From contig MJCC01000007.1 of assembly GCA_001766655.1 (NCBI GenBank), positions 664,479 to 728,478 of the forward strand: 64,000 bases of DNA, given 5' to 3'. Positions 1-9,934 of this stretch are shown one piece after another (position 1 is the stretch's first letter; every line of letters starts with the position of its first letter). A program made the position numbers and the translations under genes. The notes below the pieces were generated by a model. The model was not told the origin of the DNA. It ran no database searches and was given only the letters and a program-made list of their open reading frames with translations. The stretch comes from Phytomonas francai (taxonomy: Eukaryota; Euglenozoa; Kinetoplastea; Trypanosomatida; Trypanosomatidae).

Positions 1-171
1 CCGAACATCCCGGCCCTCCTGCGTGGGGGGCGTTGAACTCCATCCCCGCTGGGAGCCCCCCTGCGGGGGCCGCCGCTGGAGACTTCCCGTTGTGGTCGAA
101 AAGGCCACCGCGCGGGAGCCCACGCGCCCACGAAACGACGGCGGCGCCGCTGAAACGAATATACGTCGCAT
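1..171 (-). CDS. Mitochondrial protein, 5' part only (cut by window edge)
   Basis: Fifty-seven codons run open from an ATG at 171 leftwards off the window, so only the N terminus is visible. It begins MRRIFVSAAPPSF and continues with many Arg, Ser and Ala, no acidic residue until about position 52, and an RAVAFSTTTG stretch. This is a textbook cleavable mitochondrial presequence. On the minus strand a run of nine T followed by AG lies at about 221-211, leaving a 39-base leader before the ATG, which is a good trans-splice acceptor. The region is very GC-rich compared with the AT-rich spacer beside it, as in other coding islands here. The mature protein is outside the window, so its function cannot be judged. 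Confidence 0.7.
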   Translation of the reverse strand, partial: MRRIFVSAAPPSFRGRVGSRAVAFSTTTGSLQRRPPQGGSQRGWSSTPPTQEGRDVR

Positions 172-701
172 GGTTGGTAGTCGCTTTCCACGAATGAGGA
201 CAGACAAACCCTAAAAAAAAATCGATACGCGTAAATATGTATACACCCTTGAACCCCTACCTCTCTTATGCACACACACGACGAGAAAGTGTGAATTGGT
301 AAAAATAATAGTAATAATAATAATGGGTCAACAAGCCACTGGATTGGCCTATTTCAAGACAATACAATAATAAATTTATAAACCGAAAAAAGCTGTGCTC
401 CATTATATATATATGTATATATATACGACACATGAAATGTACATATTCGTATAGAATCTGAATTTAGGCATAGATATAGGCATATCAAGAGATGTAAATA
501 AAAGCGGGAAACAATTAGCAAATATGCACGCATGTGTTCTTTGGTATGAGTCAATGATTCCAGTAACACCAAAAAATGCCACTCAAAATGTAAGACCTAC
601 GTGTACAAACCGACTATATGAGCAATCACTACGTGCTGATCGTGTGATTAGTAAACCTTATTATATTATTACGTTCCTGGTTTACTCGTCTTTGCGCCCT
701 C
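172..701. other. Spacer between the left-edge gene and the RIIa gene
   Basis: AT-rich non-coding DNA with a (TA)-rich run near 403-425 and a short (AAT)n run near 305-323. It should hold the 3' UTR of the gene ending at 702 and the leader of the left-edge gene. Short open frames here have no coding character and I see no RNA gene. Confidence 0.6.
209..224 (-). promoter_or_regulatory. Trans-splice acceptor for the left-edge gene
   Basis: On the minus strand nine T residues (221-213) are followed directly by AG (212-211), then a 39-base pyrimidine-containing leader and the ATG at 171. This matches the kinetoplastid pattern of polypyrimidine tract plus first AG. It supports a real gene running off the left edge. 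A second AG nearer the ATG is an alternative. Confidence 0.5.
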
Positions 702-1082
702 TTACTGTTCTGTATCAGCAGCACCTTCTGAAATAAGAGATTGCAGGTATCTTTTATGAAAAGCAAGCCGCTCTGCATCCGATGCTGGCCGCTCACACAG
801 CAGTGCGAGGACCCATGCATCCAAAAACTCGCTCACATTCATATCACGCATGTATTTATTATCCTCTAACTTCTTGGGTTTGAGCTCGATATCGCCAGAA
901 CACTCCTTTCCCTCTATCATATTGTTGACAAGGCTAAGCGCATATACTGGAAGATTATCGGGATGAGTCTGTATAATGCTCCGTGCAATCATTTCGAATA
1001 AATCTACCGTTGAGCCTTGACGAAGGTAAATTTTGGCATCATTGATCGCCTTCTCATCTCTTGTCCACTCAGGTGTATTCAT
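702..1082 (-). CDS. RIIa/Dpy-30-like small protein
   Basis: A 126-residue protein. Residues about 17-55 (YLRQGSTVDLFEMIARSII followed by QTHPDNLPVYAL) match the helix-turn-helix dimerisation and docking fold of the PKA regulatory subunit/Dpy-30 family. That family usually reads Y-L-x(4)-V-x-x-L-x-E-x-L, then P-x-(N/D)-P-(I/V). Such small proteins and N-terminal modules are common in flagellar complexes and on trypanosome adenylate kinases, where they dock to amphipathic helices. No cyclic-nucleotide or kinase domain is attached, so this is a stand-alone docking module. A flagellar role is inference. The ATG at 1082 is followed by MNTPEWTRDEK. It is the second complete gene from the left in the minus-strand cluster. 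Confidence 0.6.
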   Translation of the reverse strand: MNTPEWTRDEKAINDAKIYLRQGSTVDLFEMIARSIIQTHPDNLPVYALSLVNNMIEGKECSGDIELKPKKLEDNKYMRDMNVSEFLDAWVLALLCERPASDAERLAFHKRYLQSLISEGAADTEQ

Positions 1083-1895
1083 GTTGCTTTTCCTTTTATT
1101 GTGATCTTAATAAGGAGCCTTGGTTGGTTTGTTAAACAATAATGATACCTCTTTTTACACTTCACGAGCAGAAGGAAAGTCTAAGCAATATGCTAAATTT
1201 TACGTCAAGGAAAGCATTTTTAGTAGCAGAGATTTTTTTAAAAAAAGGCGGGGAAGGCGCAATTATAGTTGAAAATATGATCATTACTGAATAAATACAT
1301 GGAAATCCAAAAAAAAAAAGATATATCCATGTGCGTGTATATATTTATATATAAATGTATATGTATACGTTGCGATTGATTATAGGTATCGCTTCAATTT
1401 CTACACGCAATAGTCAAGTAGAGTGGACACTATAATGTTCGCCGTTACTCTAGTTCTGCAGCTCCAAGAGAAACATGAAAATACCTCTTTATTAGAGTAT
1501 CCAGTCATTTACGCATCCTAACTTCGTAATGGAATTTCTATTGTGAAATAAAGCCTTGGAATGGGAAATAGATATCTTCCAAACGTGCTTATAAAAAGCA
1601 AGGTTCAAGAATTATGCTAAGCAACTTGAAAAATATTACGAAAAAGTATTGAAATGTCTTAAAATAATAATTTATAAAATTGCTGAGATTAAGAGCCAGA
1701 CTAATAAGGCCACTTCTTTTCTGTGATTAGGAAACTAACCCTCACTTTCCTTTCAAATCGTGTAATGCAGCAAGCCCTCACCCCATTTGGTGACCACCGC
1801 GGTCTTAACTCTGAAAACTAAAAAAAAAAGAATCTCGGCGGAGTCCCCGCCGCGGGCCTCCGTCAACGCATTGCATGGACCCAGGAAATGCAGCT
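1083..1895. other. Spacer, 813 bases
   Basis: AT-rich between 1083 and about 1740, becoming GC-rich at about 1850 where the 3' end of the armadillo gene begins. It should contain the 3' UTR of the armadillo gene and the leader of the RIIa gene. I see no further gene or RNA motif. Confidence 0.6.
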
Positions 1896-4800
1896 CTACC
1901 ACTCCACGGTCCCTTCCCCCTGCTTCCAGTTGAGGTTGGAGGGTTGCCGGTTGGACGGAAATGCCGGCGGCGCGCCATTGCCGGTGTTCCCCGGCGCCCG
2001 CCCCCTCCCCTGGCCGCCCCGCACGCCCCGACGAAAGCGCCGCGGCGGCCCGCAGTGGCCGTCGACGGCCTCCTTCGCCTCCTTTGTCTCCTTCGCCTCC
2101 TTTACCTCCTTCGCCTCCTTTGTCTCCTTTGCCTCTTTCGCCTCCTTTGTCTCCTTTGGGGAGTCGTAGCCCCCCCCGCCGCCGTCCTTTGCGTGCCGCG
2201 GCCCCCCCCTCTCGGCGGGCCGCGGGGGCCGCCCCTCCCCGCGGCCGCGAAGGCCCCTCTTCGTGGGCTCCATGGGGCTGGGGTAGGCGATCGTCCGCCC
2301 CCCTGCGCGCGGCCCCGGCGTAAAGAAGGGCGCGGCGAGCGGCGAGATCATCGGCGGGGTGATCCCGTTCATCGTGGGGCTGGGACTGCCGGTCGACTTG
2401 CGAAAGAGGATCTTGCAAAGGTGAATCGCCTCGTTCGAGACCCGCGGCACCTCCACGTAGCGCATCACCACCTGCTGCAAAACCCCCTCGATATTCTCGT
2501 CGATGATCATCTTCACGACCTGGTCGTTCTCCCAGCAGAGGTAGGTCAGCGCCTTCAGGGCGTGCATGATGAACTTATCCGAGTTCAAGTGCTCGCGCAT
2601 CGAGCCTATGATGAGTGGGATCACACCAGAGTCAACGAGCAACTGCCGGTTGCTTTTGGAATTAAACGAAAACTGCGAAATGGCCCGGCACGTCGACTTC
2701 TGCAAAAGTGCATTGCCTGCATGCTTCTTCATCATGTTAATGATATGTGGGACCGCGGTCACCGCGACGCGCTCCTTGATATTCGTATTCCACGCCAAGT
2801 TCCCCAAAAGAGAGCACCCCAGCTCTAATATTCGCAGCCGCTCAAACGTCTCGGTCGCGTAGATCACGCACGCGATTCCGCCGAGTTCAAAAATTTGCTC
2901 CTGCGCCGTGACGTTGTCAAAGGCGAGGGCGCTGAGCGCCGCGCAGCCGTTCAGTTGGACCTTTGCGCTATTCTTGAATGTATTCATCGCGTCGATGAGG
3001 AACTGCACCCCGTTTAACTCGGCGATCGCGCAATTGAGCTTGATATTCTCGTACGCAAGATGGGCCAGGGCATTGCATGCCTCCTGCTGAACGAGCTCCA
3101 GCTGCGCAAAGTTCTTCATCGCCGTAATCACGACCTCGGCGGCGTTGAGGCCGTACAGGATATCCTTATTCGCGGGGAATAGCAAGGAGAAGGTCACGAT
3201 CGCGCGGCACCCCTCCTCCTGGATCTCAGTCGATCGCTCGTATCGCCGCATCGCGGAAATAATCTGAACCAACGCGGGCGAGAGATCATCAGACGGAAGG
3301 GCGAAAATGCCAACCAGTGCATGGCAAGCATGCTCCTGGACCTCTTCATTGTTGGGGTGATTCCGCATGGCATCCACGATGGTCTTGTACCCACCGCATT
3401 CCCGTATTTGTGCGGCGTGATCTTTATTTGACCACGACAAATACGACAAAGCAATGCAGCCGTGTAATTGAACCCGATCAAACGTCGGGTGTCTCTGCAT
3501 GCCCTTTACAACGAAGGGAATGATGCCTTTATCACACATCTCATCGCGATACTTTTCACAGTTAAATGCAATCTGATCCACTGCGCGGCACGCGTTTTTA
3601 ACGAGTCCGTAGCTCGTGTAATGCTCCTTCAAGGCCTTAATAATTATGTCGATCGCGCCAAGACGTACAATCTCTGCCTTCAAATCTGTATTCCAACACA
3701 TTGTGCCGATTGCCAAGCAACCGCTTTCCTGTAGGCTCGCCCTCTTACCCCTGCGCATCGCGTCGAGGATAAGTGATACCCCTTCGTTATCTGCAATAAT
3801 TTGCTGGCCGGTGGGATTGTCAAAGGCTAGACCGGATACCGCTGAGCAGGCTGCTGTGAGCAACTCCTCATTATCTGGAAACCTACGCATGATGTCAAGA
3901 GCGAGATGCATTCCACCCATCTGGGTAATCTCAGAAGTGATTTGATCAGAGTCAAACGAAAGGTACGACACCAAGCTGCAAGTCTCTTCCAGGATCGATG
4001 GATTGGTCTCGTAAATGCGCATTACTTCGACAATCCGCGGAACGCACCCTGTGGAATGGATTTTCGGCTTCTTGTCCTTAAAACTGGACGCCACACTAGA
4101 CATGAAGTGAATCCATTCATGTATGAGCATATCTGACCTGGTGTTGAGAAACAACGGCAAGATATTATCCAGATCAATGTATTTAGATGTGCGGATGCTG
4201 CTAAAAACACGCAACACGTGGTAGCAATGCATTTCCAAGTGCTGCAAGCGGATTAAAGACTCAGAAATGTACATCATAAGATCTGAGTCGGCGTCAATTG
4301 CATCGGAGGCGCCTGAACTCACTATGTTCGCTGCTATACATACAGCATGCATTGTGATTTCGTCGTCTACGTGATTACGCATCACAGATTCGAGCGCAGG
4401 GACCCCGCCAGCATCGACAAATTCGCGACTAGCAAGAGCAAAGCGATGTGGAATCTCAGCATGATAAGAAGTGAACTCTGCAACAGTGTAAATTGCTATC
4501 TTGGAAACTTGCTCATCTTCTACATGTATGGAAAGCGTATTGGTTAGCTGCGTAATGCTGTCACTGATATCATACATGTTAAAGTGCGAAAGTAGGGTAC
4601 ATGCCGACATCACAAGGTGCACGTTCTGGGGAAATTCCTTCAGTGCCTGAACTGCAATGGCTGGTACATCGAATTCTAGAAAAAGAGATATGGTTAGGTC
4701 GTCAGTACAATAGTAATGAATCAACGCACACACCCACTTGATGAATTCGGACCAAGAAGAATGCTCTAGAGCCACCTGAGCAATCTCCTCGACAAGAATT

Positions 4801-5033
4801 TCTACGTCGTCCGGTGATAACTCGGTTGAGATGCATGTGTTAACAATATGAAACATATTCTGTGCTGAAGTGATTTCTGTTGAAGATCGAAGACGGTTCC
4901 GAAGAAGCTCAATACGATGCCTGGGATCAGGTGCCTGCGCGCATAAAATCATATAATGTGGTGTACTTATGGACTCGTTTTTCAGCTCCATTATGGGCGA
5001 GCCGGTGACCATTTTTAGAAACAATTGATCCAT
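1896..5033 (-). CDS. Large armadillo-repeat protein with KEA-repeat tail
   Basis: A 1,045-residue protein made almost entirely of armadillo repeats from about residue 115 to 920. Each unit is about 42 residues and carries the recurring pattern of a hydrophobic helix, N-N-E-E-(V/L)-x-x-x-(A/G)-C-x-A-(I/L), then a turn. The last 130 residues differ completely: Gly/Arg/Pro-rich, with ten tandem K-E-(A/T/V) triplets, and coded by very GC-rich DNA. ARM solenoids bind peptides or scaffold complexes; no catalytic motif is visible. I start it at the ATG at 5033 (MDQLFLKMV). The frame can be extended two codons upstream only through TTG. An AG acceptor lies a few bases upstream. Related ARM proteins occur in kinetoplastid flagella, but assignment here is inference. 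Confidence 0.8.
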   Translation of the reverse strand: MDQLFLKMVTGSPIMELKNESISTPHYMILCAQAPDPRHRIELLRNRLRSSTEITSAQNMFHIVNTCISTELSPDDVEILVEEIAQVALEHSSWSEFIKWVCALIHYYCTDDLTISLFLEFDVPAIAVQALKEFPQNVHLVMSACTLLSHFNMYDISDSITQLTNTLSIHVEDEQVSKIAIYTVAEFTSYHAEIPHRFALASREFVDAGGVPALESVMRNHVDDEITMHAVCIAANIVSSGASDAIDADSDLMMYISESLIRLQHLEMHCYHVLRVFSSIRTSKYIDLDNILPLFLNTRSDMLIHEWIHFMSSVASSFKDKKPKIHSTGCVPRIVEVMRIYETNPSILEETCSLVSYLSFDSDQITSEITQMGGMHLALDIMRRFPDNEELLTAACSAVSGLAFDNPTGQQIIADNEGVSLILDAMRRGKRASLQESGCLAIGTMCWNTDLKAEIVRLGAIDIIIKALKEHYTSYGLVKNACRAVDQIAFNCEKYRDEMCDKGIIPFVVKGMQRHPTFDRVQLHGCIALSYLSWSNKDHAAQIRECGGYKTIVDAMRNHPNNEEVQEHACHALVGIFALPSDDLSPALVQIISAMRRYERSTEIQEEGCRAIVTFSLLFPANKDILYGLNAAEVVITAMKNFAQLELVQQEACNALAHLAYENIKLNCAIAELNGVQFLIDAMNTFKNSAKVQLNGCAALSALAFDNVTAQEQIFELGGIACVIYATETFERLRILELGCSLLGNLAWNTNIKERVAVTAVPHIINMMKKHAGNALLQKSTCRAISQFSFNSKSNRQLLVDSGVIPLIIGSMREHLNSDKFIMHALKALTYLCWENDQVVKMIIDENIEGVLQQVVMRYVEVPRVSNEAIHLCKILFRKSTGSPSPTMNGITPPMISPLAAPFFTPGPRAGGRTIAYPSPMEPTKRGLRGRGEGRPPRPAERGGPRHAKDGGGGGYDSPKETKEAKEAKETKEAKEVKEAKETKEAKEAVDGHCGPPRRFRRGVRGGQGRGRAPGNTGNGAPPAFPSNRQPSNLNWKQGEGTVEW
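2067..2156 (-). repeat. Nine-base tandem repeat coding (K-E-A/T/V)x10
   Basis: Ten in-frame copies of a nine-base unit (AAG GAG GCN or a close variant) near the end of the armadillo gene. Third positions and the third codon of each unit vary, so the array has aged and is not a fresh slippage product. It codes a highly charged, probably single-alpha-helix segment. Copy number is likely to differ between strains. Confidence 0.85.
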
Positions 5034-6755
5034 GTGCAATCTTATTTTTTAAGAAGCATATATATTGATACAGGTATAGATATACGAATTAGTACAACCT
5101 CCCTTTAAAATTAATATAAAATTGGTGATCGCTTTCCCCACAGTTAGTGGAATACTGGTGAAATGTATAAAAATATTGATATACGTATGAGCTACCTCCT
5201 TTGTTTTAAAAAAAAAAATGCTCAAAATAATAAAGGAATGAATAAATGCTGGAGTTTTACCAATCCGTGCCACGCCGATGAAGTAATGAAAACAGCTAAT
5301 AGGTAATTATTTAAGCACTTGAAAATGAATCGGACACCAAACTCATTATTTGTCATGTCAAAGGCTGAGAAATGAATAAAATTCACCAAACACTAATAGA
5401 ATTCCCACCTAAATGTATAAACAGAATAATTATTAGTGTATTAACAGTTTTTGAGTATAGTTGAATAGTTGCTAATATGTAAACATAGGAATTAACGTTC
5501 TATTGTGAGCGGGGAAACTAGATTATAAGGTCAGTCAAATCGACAAAAAAAACTGTGAAAATGAAGTAGAATTCAATTTCAAAGGGTTTGCTGAATACCT
5601 TTCACTACAGCTTTTCTATGCATTCTTATGTGGCCAAGAGAATAAACTTAGGTATACTGTAAATCAATGTCTAACATAGATACTTTAAGAACAAGTGAAT
5701 GTTTTTATTTATTTATAGAAACGATTTCCAACTCCCCACGATGCATTTCTGATGATCAAAATAGCCCTTAATACATTACATTATTATGCATTGGCCAAGC
5801 AAATTTGAGTTGATGGCAAATAAATTTTAGCTTCCTAACAAAGCTGGGCATCTTGGTATGTTGACAGGGGGTTTGGTTGCACACACGCACACACAAAACT
5901 CCTGGTTTAGAAAAGGAAGCCGAGTGCTTGAAATGTCCTTTGTGGATTAAGTTACAACGCGCTGGCTAAGGGATACAAGCCTAGGGTCACCATCCTAAAT
6001 GGAAAGCCTGGGAAGGGATCCAGCAAGATTACATCATAAAAGTCAAATGGGGTCGCGATTTAAATAGTGATGTTTAGGTCATTGCCAAATGATAAGTACA
6101 CACGCTCCTGATTGCGCACCTAAAATCCCTTCAGGAAAAGAAGTGCATGTACAAAAAAAATCCGGAAGGACATCTTAGTGAGCAACGTGCTGCTAGTATT
6201 TAAGAAAAATACCTCCACGTTCAAAAATCCAACAATGGAATATGCTGCGCAATCGTAAGACTACCCAGCTTATTAGTCGTCTAGACCTATCCGACCAGCA
6301 CTCTGAAACCTAAAGCTTAATAATTAGCAGAACATTTAATAAGACTAGGAGTTGGAAATTTCAAAAGAAGATTATTTAAACACAACACTGTATTAAATTA
6401 CCATCATCATCATAATCGATATTTCCCATTCTGTAGAAATGGGATTCATTAAAAGGAGAAAGTAATTCAGAGAAAAAACAACGATTACTTAAATGAATTC
6501 CAAGAAAGAACGTCCCATTTTTTGTTTCCTTTTCATAAATATTTAACCCCTCAAGAGATTGTATATAGATTTTTTTTTAAAATTCTCTTTCGAAATTGAA
6601 AGGTGGAAAAAAAGGTTGAGGGCAATAATAGATATCAAAAATAATAGATTGCATAAGAAACGGAAAAAAAGGATGCTATTGGGAAAGCTATTTATGCATT
6701 TCGTTCCTTATCTTCGCTGTTGTTGTCTTCCCTTAGATCCAAAACCGAACATTGT
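5034..6755. other. Long spacer, about 1.7 kb
   Basis: AT-rich DNA between the DJ-1 gene (transcribed first, from the right) and the armadillo gene. No frame has coding character. A less AT-rich patch lies at about 5,860-6,150. It presumably holds the DJ-1 3' UTR and the armadillo leader. I checked for tRNA boxes and saw no convincing A/B-box pair. Confidence 0.55.
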
Positions 6756-7352
6756 TCACTTAAGATTGAGCACTGTATTAATTTCCGGATACTTATCCAC
6801 AAGCAAGTCCTTCGCGACCTGACTCGCCACGTCCGACGAGCGAAGCAGCCCGACCGCCGCCAGGCCAAAGAAAATCGCAGTTCCGGGCCCGCGGCTCGTG
6901 AGGCAGTTCCCACACTTCACAACGCAATCCGACAAGGGCTGAATGTGAGGGGGAAACTTCGATTCCATGCCCGGATAGCAGGTCGCCGTCTTCACGCCCT
7001 CCAACGCGCCAAGAGGGGAAAGAGAGAGGACGGGCGCCGCGCAGATCCCACCATAGAGCTTATTGCTCGCACGCACCTCATTCAGAAGTTTCTTCAGAGG
7101 TTCGCTTTGGCCAAAATTCACGGAGCCGTCGAACCCGCCAGGGAGCAGAACCGCATCGAACTCGCTGGCAGATAGATCCCTGAGAAGTGCATCGGCGACA
7201 AGTTTTAGCCCGCGTGCGAGGCTCACATTCACGCTTTCCATCACGGAAGCGACGGTGACCTGAAGTCCACCACGAACGAGAACATCCGTTAGGCAAGAAA
7301 GTTCAATATCTTCGCTGCCGTCAGCGACAGGAACAAGAACGCGTTTGGACAT
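6756..7352 (-). CDS. DJ-1/PARK7 family protein
   Basis: 198 residues, the usual length for DJ-1. The family landmarks are all present: VLVPVADGSEDIEL with the conserved acidic residue of the active site, DAVLLPGG, the nucleophile elbow YGGICAAPV holding the reactive cysteine (about residue 104), and LTSRGPGTA near the end. DJ-1 proteins act as redox sensors or chaperones, and some have deglycase or glyoxalase activity; none of these can be told from sequence alone. No presequence is seen, so it is probably cytosolic. The ATG at 7352 is the only good start. The downstream half of the gene is more GC-rich than the flanks. Confidence 0.92.
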   Translation of the reverse strand: MSKRVLVPVADGSEDIELSCLTDVLVRGGLQVTVASVMESVNVSLARGLKLVADALLRDLSASEFDAVLLPGGFDGSVNFGQSEPLKKLLNEVRASNKLYGGICAAPVLSLSPLGALEGVKTATCYPGMESKFPPHIQPLSDCVVKCGNCLTSRGPGTAIFFGLAAVGLLRSSDVASQVAKDLLVDKYPEINTVLNLK

Positions 7353-7541
7353 GATAAATTTTATTAGTAAATTCTTTAACGATGATAATGTTCCTTCAGG
7401 TGTATAAAGAGTTTAGAACATATGCACGTAAAAAAAATTTAAACTTTTAATCATTAAAAAAAATCAACATTTTTACCATGCACGTGTGAAGCAAGAATCA
7501 CGCTTAATACGGTCAAATAACACCTCTTAAAATATTTACAC

Positions 7542-8339
7542 TTAGTGGCGAGCTACTATGGAGATATTTCCTCCAACAGGAAAAACACATACGATAAGAG
7601 ATGAGAGATCTGTGCTTAAATTAGGCATCAACTGGCCTAACACATGGACCATATCGCCATCAGCTAAGTGTTCTTCCGCAAAAGTACAGAAGGTTGCACC
7701 AAAACAACGCACTAGAACCCTACTGGGGATCATTTTACCGAAAAAATCAATCTCGTAGTTGACATAAAAGTCGAAAAAGGTCGAGTTACCCCTCACGGAC
7801 GACTTTTCCTTGTCTTCGGTGCAAGACGCCAACTGCTTCTGGCAAACTTCGCCAACTAGGCTCACAACTGCGGCAGAACCGCTGCTGCGAAGACGAGGTA
7901 ACTCGCTAAGTTTTTCCGGTTTTGAGGGAATGAAGTTCTGTGGTGAACCCTCAACTGTTAATTCAGCTGATGTTAGGAACAATTTAGCCGGAAAAGAAGG
8001 CAAATATCGCTCTAAATTGCTGCGTTCAGCAATAATATCCTTCTCACGCTTCAAAACCTCTATTTCTTCCTCAGCATCCTCTATGGCCTGCTCAAGTTGG
8101 CGCTTTCTCGACTCTTCGTATTTTATTCTAGATAAATCTTTTCCAGGAACAGTCAAATCGTCATCATTCGACTTTTTGCTTTCGGTGTCTGATATTTTTG
8201 GATAATCGTAAATATTACATGTCTCCAAATCGGAAAAAAGGGTATCTAAAGTGTTATCGTCATTATCAGCTTTACACCGATGTGCAATAAAGAAAGTTAA
8301 GTCCAAATACTTTAGGAAACTTGCATTGAGGCGTCTCAT
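7542..8339 (-). CDS. Mitochondrial OB-fold protein, KREPA/SSB-like
   Basis: 265 residues. The N terminus (MRRLNASFLKYLDLTFFIAH) looks like a mitochondrial presequence. Residues about 75-105 are a charged coiled coil. Residues about 150-262 look like an OB fold: a strand AVVSLVGEVCQK, then FFDFYVNYEIDFF, SRVLVRCFGATFCTFAEEH, GDMVHVLGQL and a closing LIVCVFPVGGNISIV. The order of VxLVG, xCFG, GDxVxVxGxL and a final PxGGxxxI strand resembles the KREPA proteins of the kinetoplastid RNA-editing catalytic complex as well as mitochondrial SSB. No zinc fingers are present, which would fit the small KREPA members. Family placement is inference and needs a profile search. It lies among other mitochondrial genes. 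Confidence 0.6.
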   Translation of the reverse strand: MRRLNASFLKYLDLTFFIAHRCKADNDDNTLDTLFSDLETCNIYDYPKISDTESKKSNDDDLTVPGKDLSRIKYEESRKRQLEQAIEDAEEEIEVLKREKDIIAERSNLERYLPSFPAKLFLTSAELTVEGSPQNFIPSKPEKLSELPRLRSSGSAAVVSLVGEVCQKQLASCTEDKEKSSVRGNSTFFDFYVNYEIDFFGKMIPSRVLVRCFGATFCTFAEEHLADGDMVHVLGQLMPNLSTDLSSLIVCVFPVGGNISIVARH

Positions 8340-8531
8340 GTTTCACCTACGCAAAATGAAGATGGTAAGAGAAACATTGTTAGATTCAATGCATCACTGT
8401 CTAGGATCATTTAAACATATTATATACCAAAAGGGGATACTGTCTTTATTCTTTTCACTGCCTCAATAAGCTAAACATCAGTGGCAACGAACAAAAAGAA
8501 GGGAAGACTTGACGCAACGAAAAATTCTATT

Positions 8532-9044
8532 TTATTTCGGAAGCAGTCCAGCCTTGACATAATCAAGGCGTTGCTTCTTCGTCAGCATCTGTTCATCGAT
8601 TAAATCCATTCGCGGCTTCGTCATTGTATTCATTTCTTTTCCAATGCACCATCGTGAAGGTTTATCAAACTCAAAAACCGATGGAAAAGACTTCACTCTA
8701 ACCTTGGCATCAGTGTTTGCATGTTGAAGTGTGTACACTTGCCTTTTCGATACAAAAAACTTACCTGTCCAATCCCCTGTGATATAATTTTCTTCGGGGA
8801 GGAAAAACGCCTGGCTCTTTGCAGTCATGTAAGACCAAAAGTAAGGTGCTTTCATGTTCATAGACTGAGTATTCTTAATGTGAGGTCTCCTATGAAAAGG
8901 ATACTTTCTCCTACCACGACGACCAAGATAATATCCAAATGGTGACTTTGCGATCTTTAACAGTCGCTTCTGCGCAACTTCCGGAAAGACTAATGAGCTT
9001 GTGCATTGCCTACCTGTAATAATGCTAGAAAAACGCCGTAACAT
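8532..9044 (-). CDS. Unrecognised mitochondrial protein, 170 aa
   Basis: A basic 170-residue protein starting MLRRFSSIITGRQCTSSLVF, a strong presequence. It continues with a GYYLGRRGRRKYPFHRRPH segment, several Trp and Tyr, and a C-terminal LTKKQRLDYVKAGLLPK helix. The small size, strong positive charge and presequence would suit a mitochondrial ribosomal or respiratory-assembly protein, but I do not recognise the family. Genes on both sides also code mitochondrial proteins. The ATG at 9044 is the natural start. Confidence 0.65.
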   Translation of the reverse strand: MLRRFSSIITGRQCTSSLVFPEVAQKRLLKIAKSPFGYYLGRRGRRKYPFHRRPHIKNTQSMNMKAPYFWSYMTAKSQAFFLPEENYITGDWTGKFFVSKRQVYTLQHANTDAKVRVKSFPSVFEFDKPSRWCIGKEMNTMTKPRMDLIDEQMLTKKQRLDYVKAGLLPK

Positions 9045-9274
9045 TGGACCCCAGACTAGCTAAACAAAAAAATAAACGAAGAAAAATAAGTTCCAATATC
9101 AAATAGAAATATATAGATAATGTACATATCTCTGCCTTGAAACATAAATTTATCCTGGACCCTAATAGATGAACATGTTTTAGCTTAGAAGACGTTTAGA
9201 ATCAGATAATCATCAGTATTTCGATAAAAAAATTACTCAAAATCAAAGCATCATATTAGAGCTTCCGGTTCCTC

Positions 9275-9934
9275 TTATTTTTTCGGAGCTTCTGAGACGC
9301 CAACTTCTGAAGCTCTAAGAATATTGTCGCCCATTTTATAACCGTTCTTGACTATTTCCGTGATGGTATCTGGAGGAAATTCGGATGACGGAGTGGTAAA
9401 TAACAGGTTGTGATACTGGGGAGTAAATTTATCTCCAATTTTGGTTTCCATTTTCTCAGCACCATGCCTTTCCAAAACTTGAAGCAGTACCTTATATGAA
9501 AGTTCTAGACCATTTAGTATGGACTGAATAGATCGTGGTATATCAGTAGTTTCCTTTCTATAACTTTCACATAAGGAATTAACCTTTTCCAAATCATCCG
9601 CCGTCTCCAGTATCCCTTTTGCAAATTCACGCACAGCAGTTTGTTTGGCGGACTGCACACTTTTTGAAGACTCCTTCCGAAAGTTATCAGCGTCAGCAGC
9701 GCAATACAGGATATCCTTGTTCAATTCATCAATATGTTTTCTAGTTTCTATAAGCTCGGTCTTTAACTTTTTATAGTTCGTTAGCATATCTGAATCAACA
9801 GATGGCTCTTCATTTTTAGGCAATTTTGGACCTTCATCCGCTTTGGTATCTTTAGAATCAGATGACTGCCAACGAACAGAGGCCAATCTGTATTGAGCAG
9901 CCTGCGGTAAAATGGCATAAGAGATACGACGCAT
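9275..9934 (-). CDS. GrpE/Mge1 nucleotide-exchange factor, copy A
   Basis: 219 residues with presequence MRRISYAILPQAAQYRLASVRWQSS, a long helix (LKTELIETRKHIDELNKDI, then ADADNFRKE), the small four-helix part, and a C-terminal beta domain ending YHNLLF...NGYKMGDNILRASEVGVS. This is the GrpE architecture: the dimer exchanges ADP on mitochondrial Hsp70 during import and folding. At the core of the GrpE signature the usual H-(D/E)-A-(L/V) reads HNLL, so this copy is the more divergent of the pair. It lies 379 bases downstream of copy B and is transcribed after it. Confidence 0.9.
   Translation of the reverse strand: MRRISYAILPQAAQYRLASVRWQSSDSKDTKADEGPKLPKNEEPSVDSDMLTNYKKLKTELIETRKHIDELNKDILYCAADADNFRKESSKSVQSAKQTAVREFAKGILETADDLEKVNSLCESYRKETTDIPRSIQSILNGLELSYKVLLQVLERHGAEKMETKIGDKFTPQYHNLLFTTPSSEFPPDTITEIVKNGYKMGDNILRASEVGVSEAPKK

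Noticed and set aside
1753..2828. Plus- and minus-strand frames of 221-317 codons across the end of the armadillo gene
   Set aside because: They are alternative frames of the repeat array and GC island; the armadillo frame is continuous and family-like.
5740..5830. A C-box-like CTGATGA suggesting a C/D snoRNA
   Set aside because: No D box at a suitable distance and no terminal stem; chance in AT-rich DNA.
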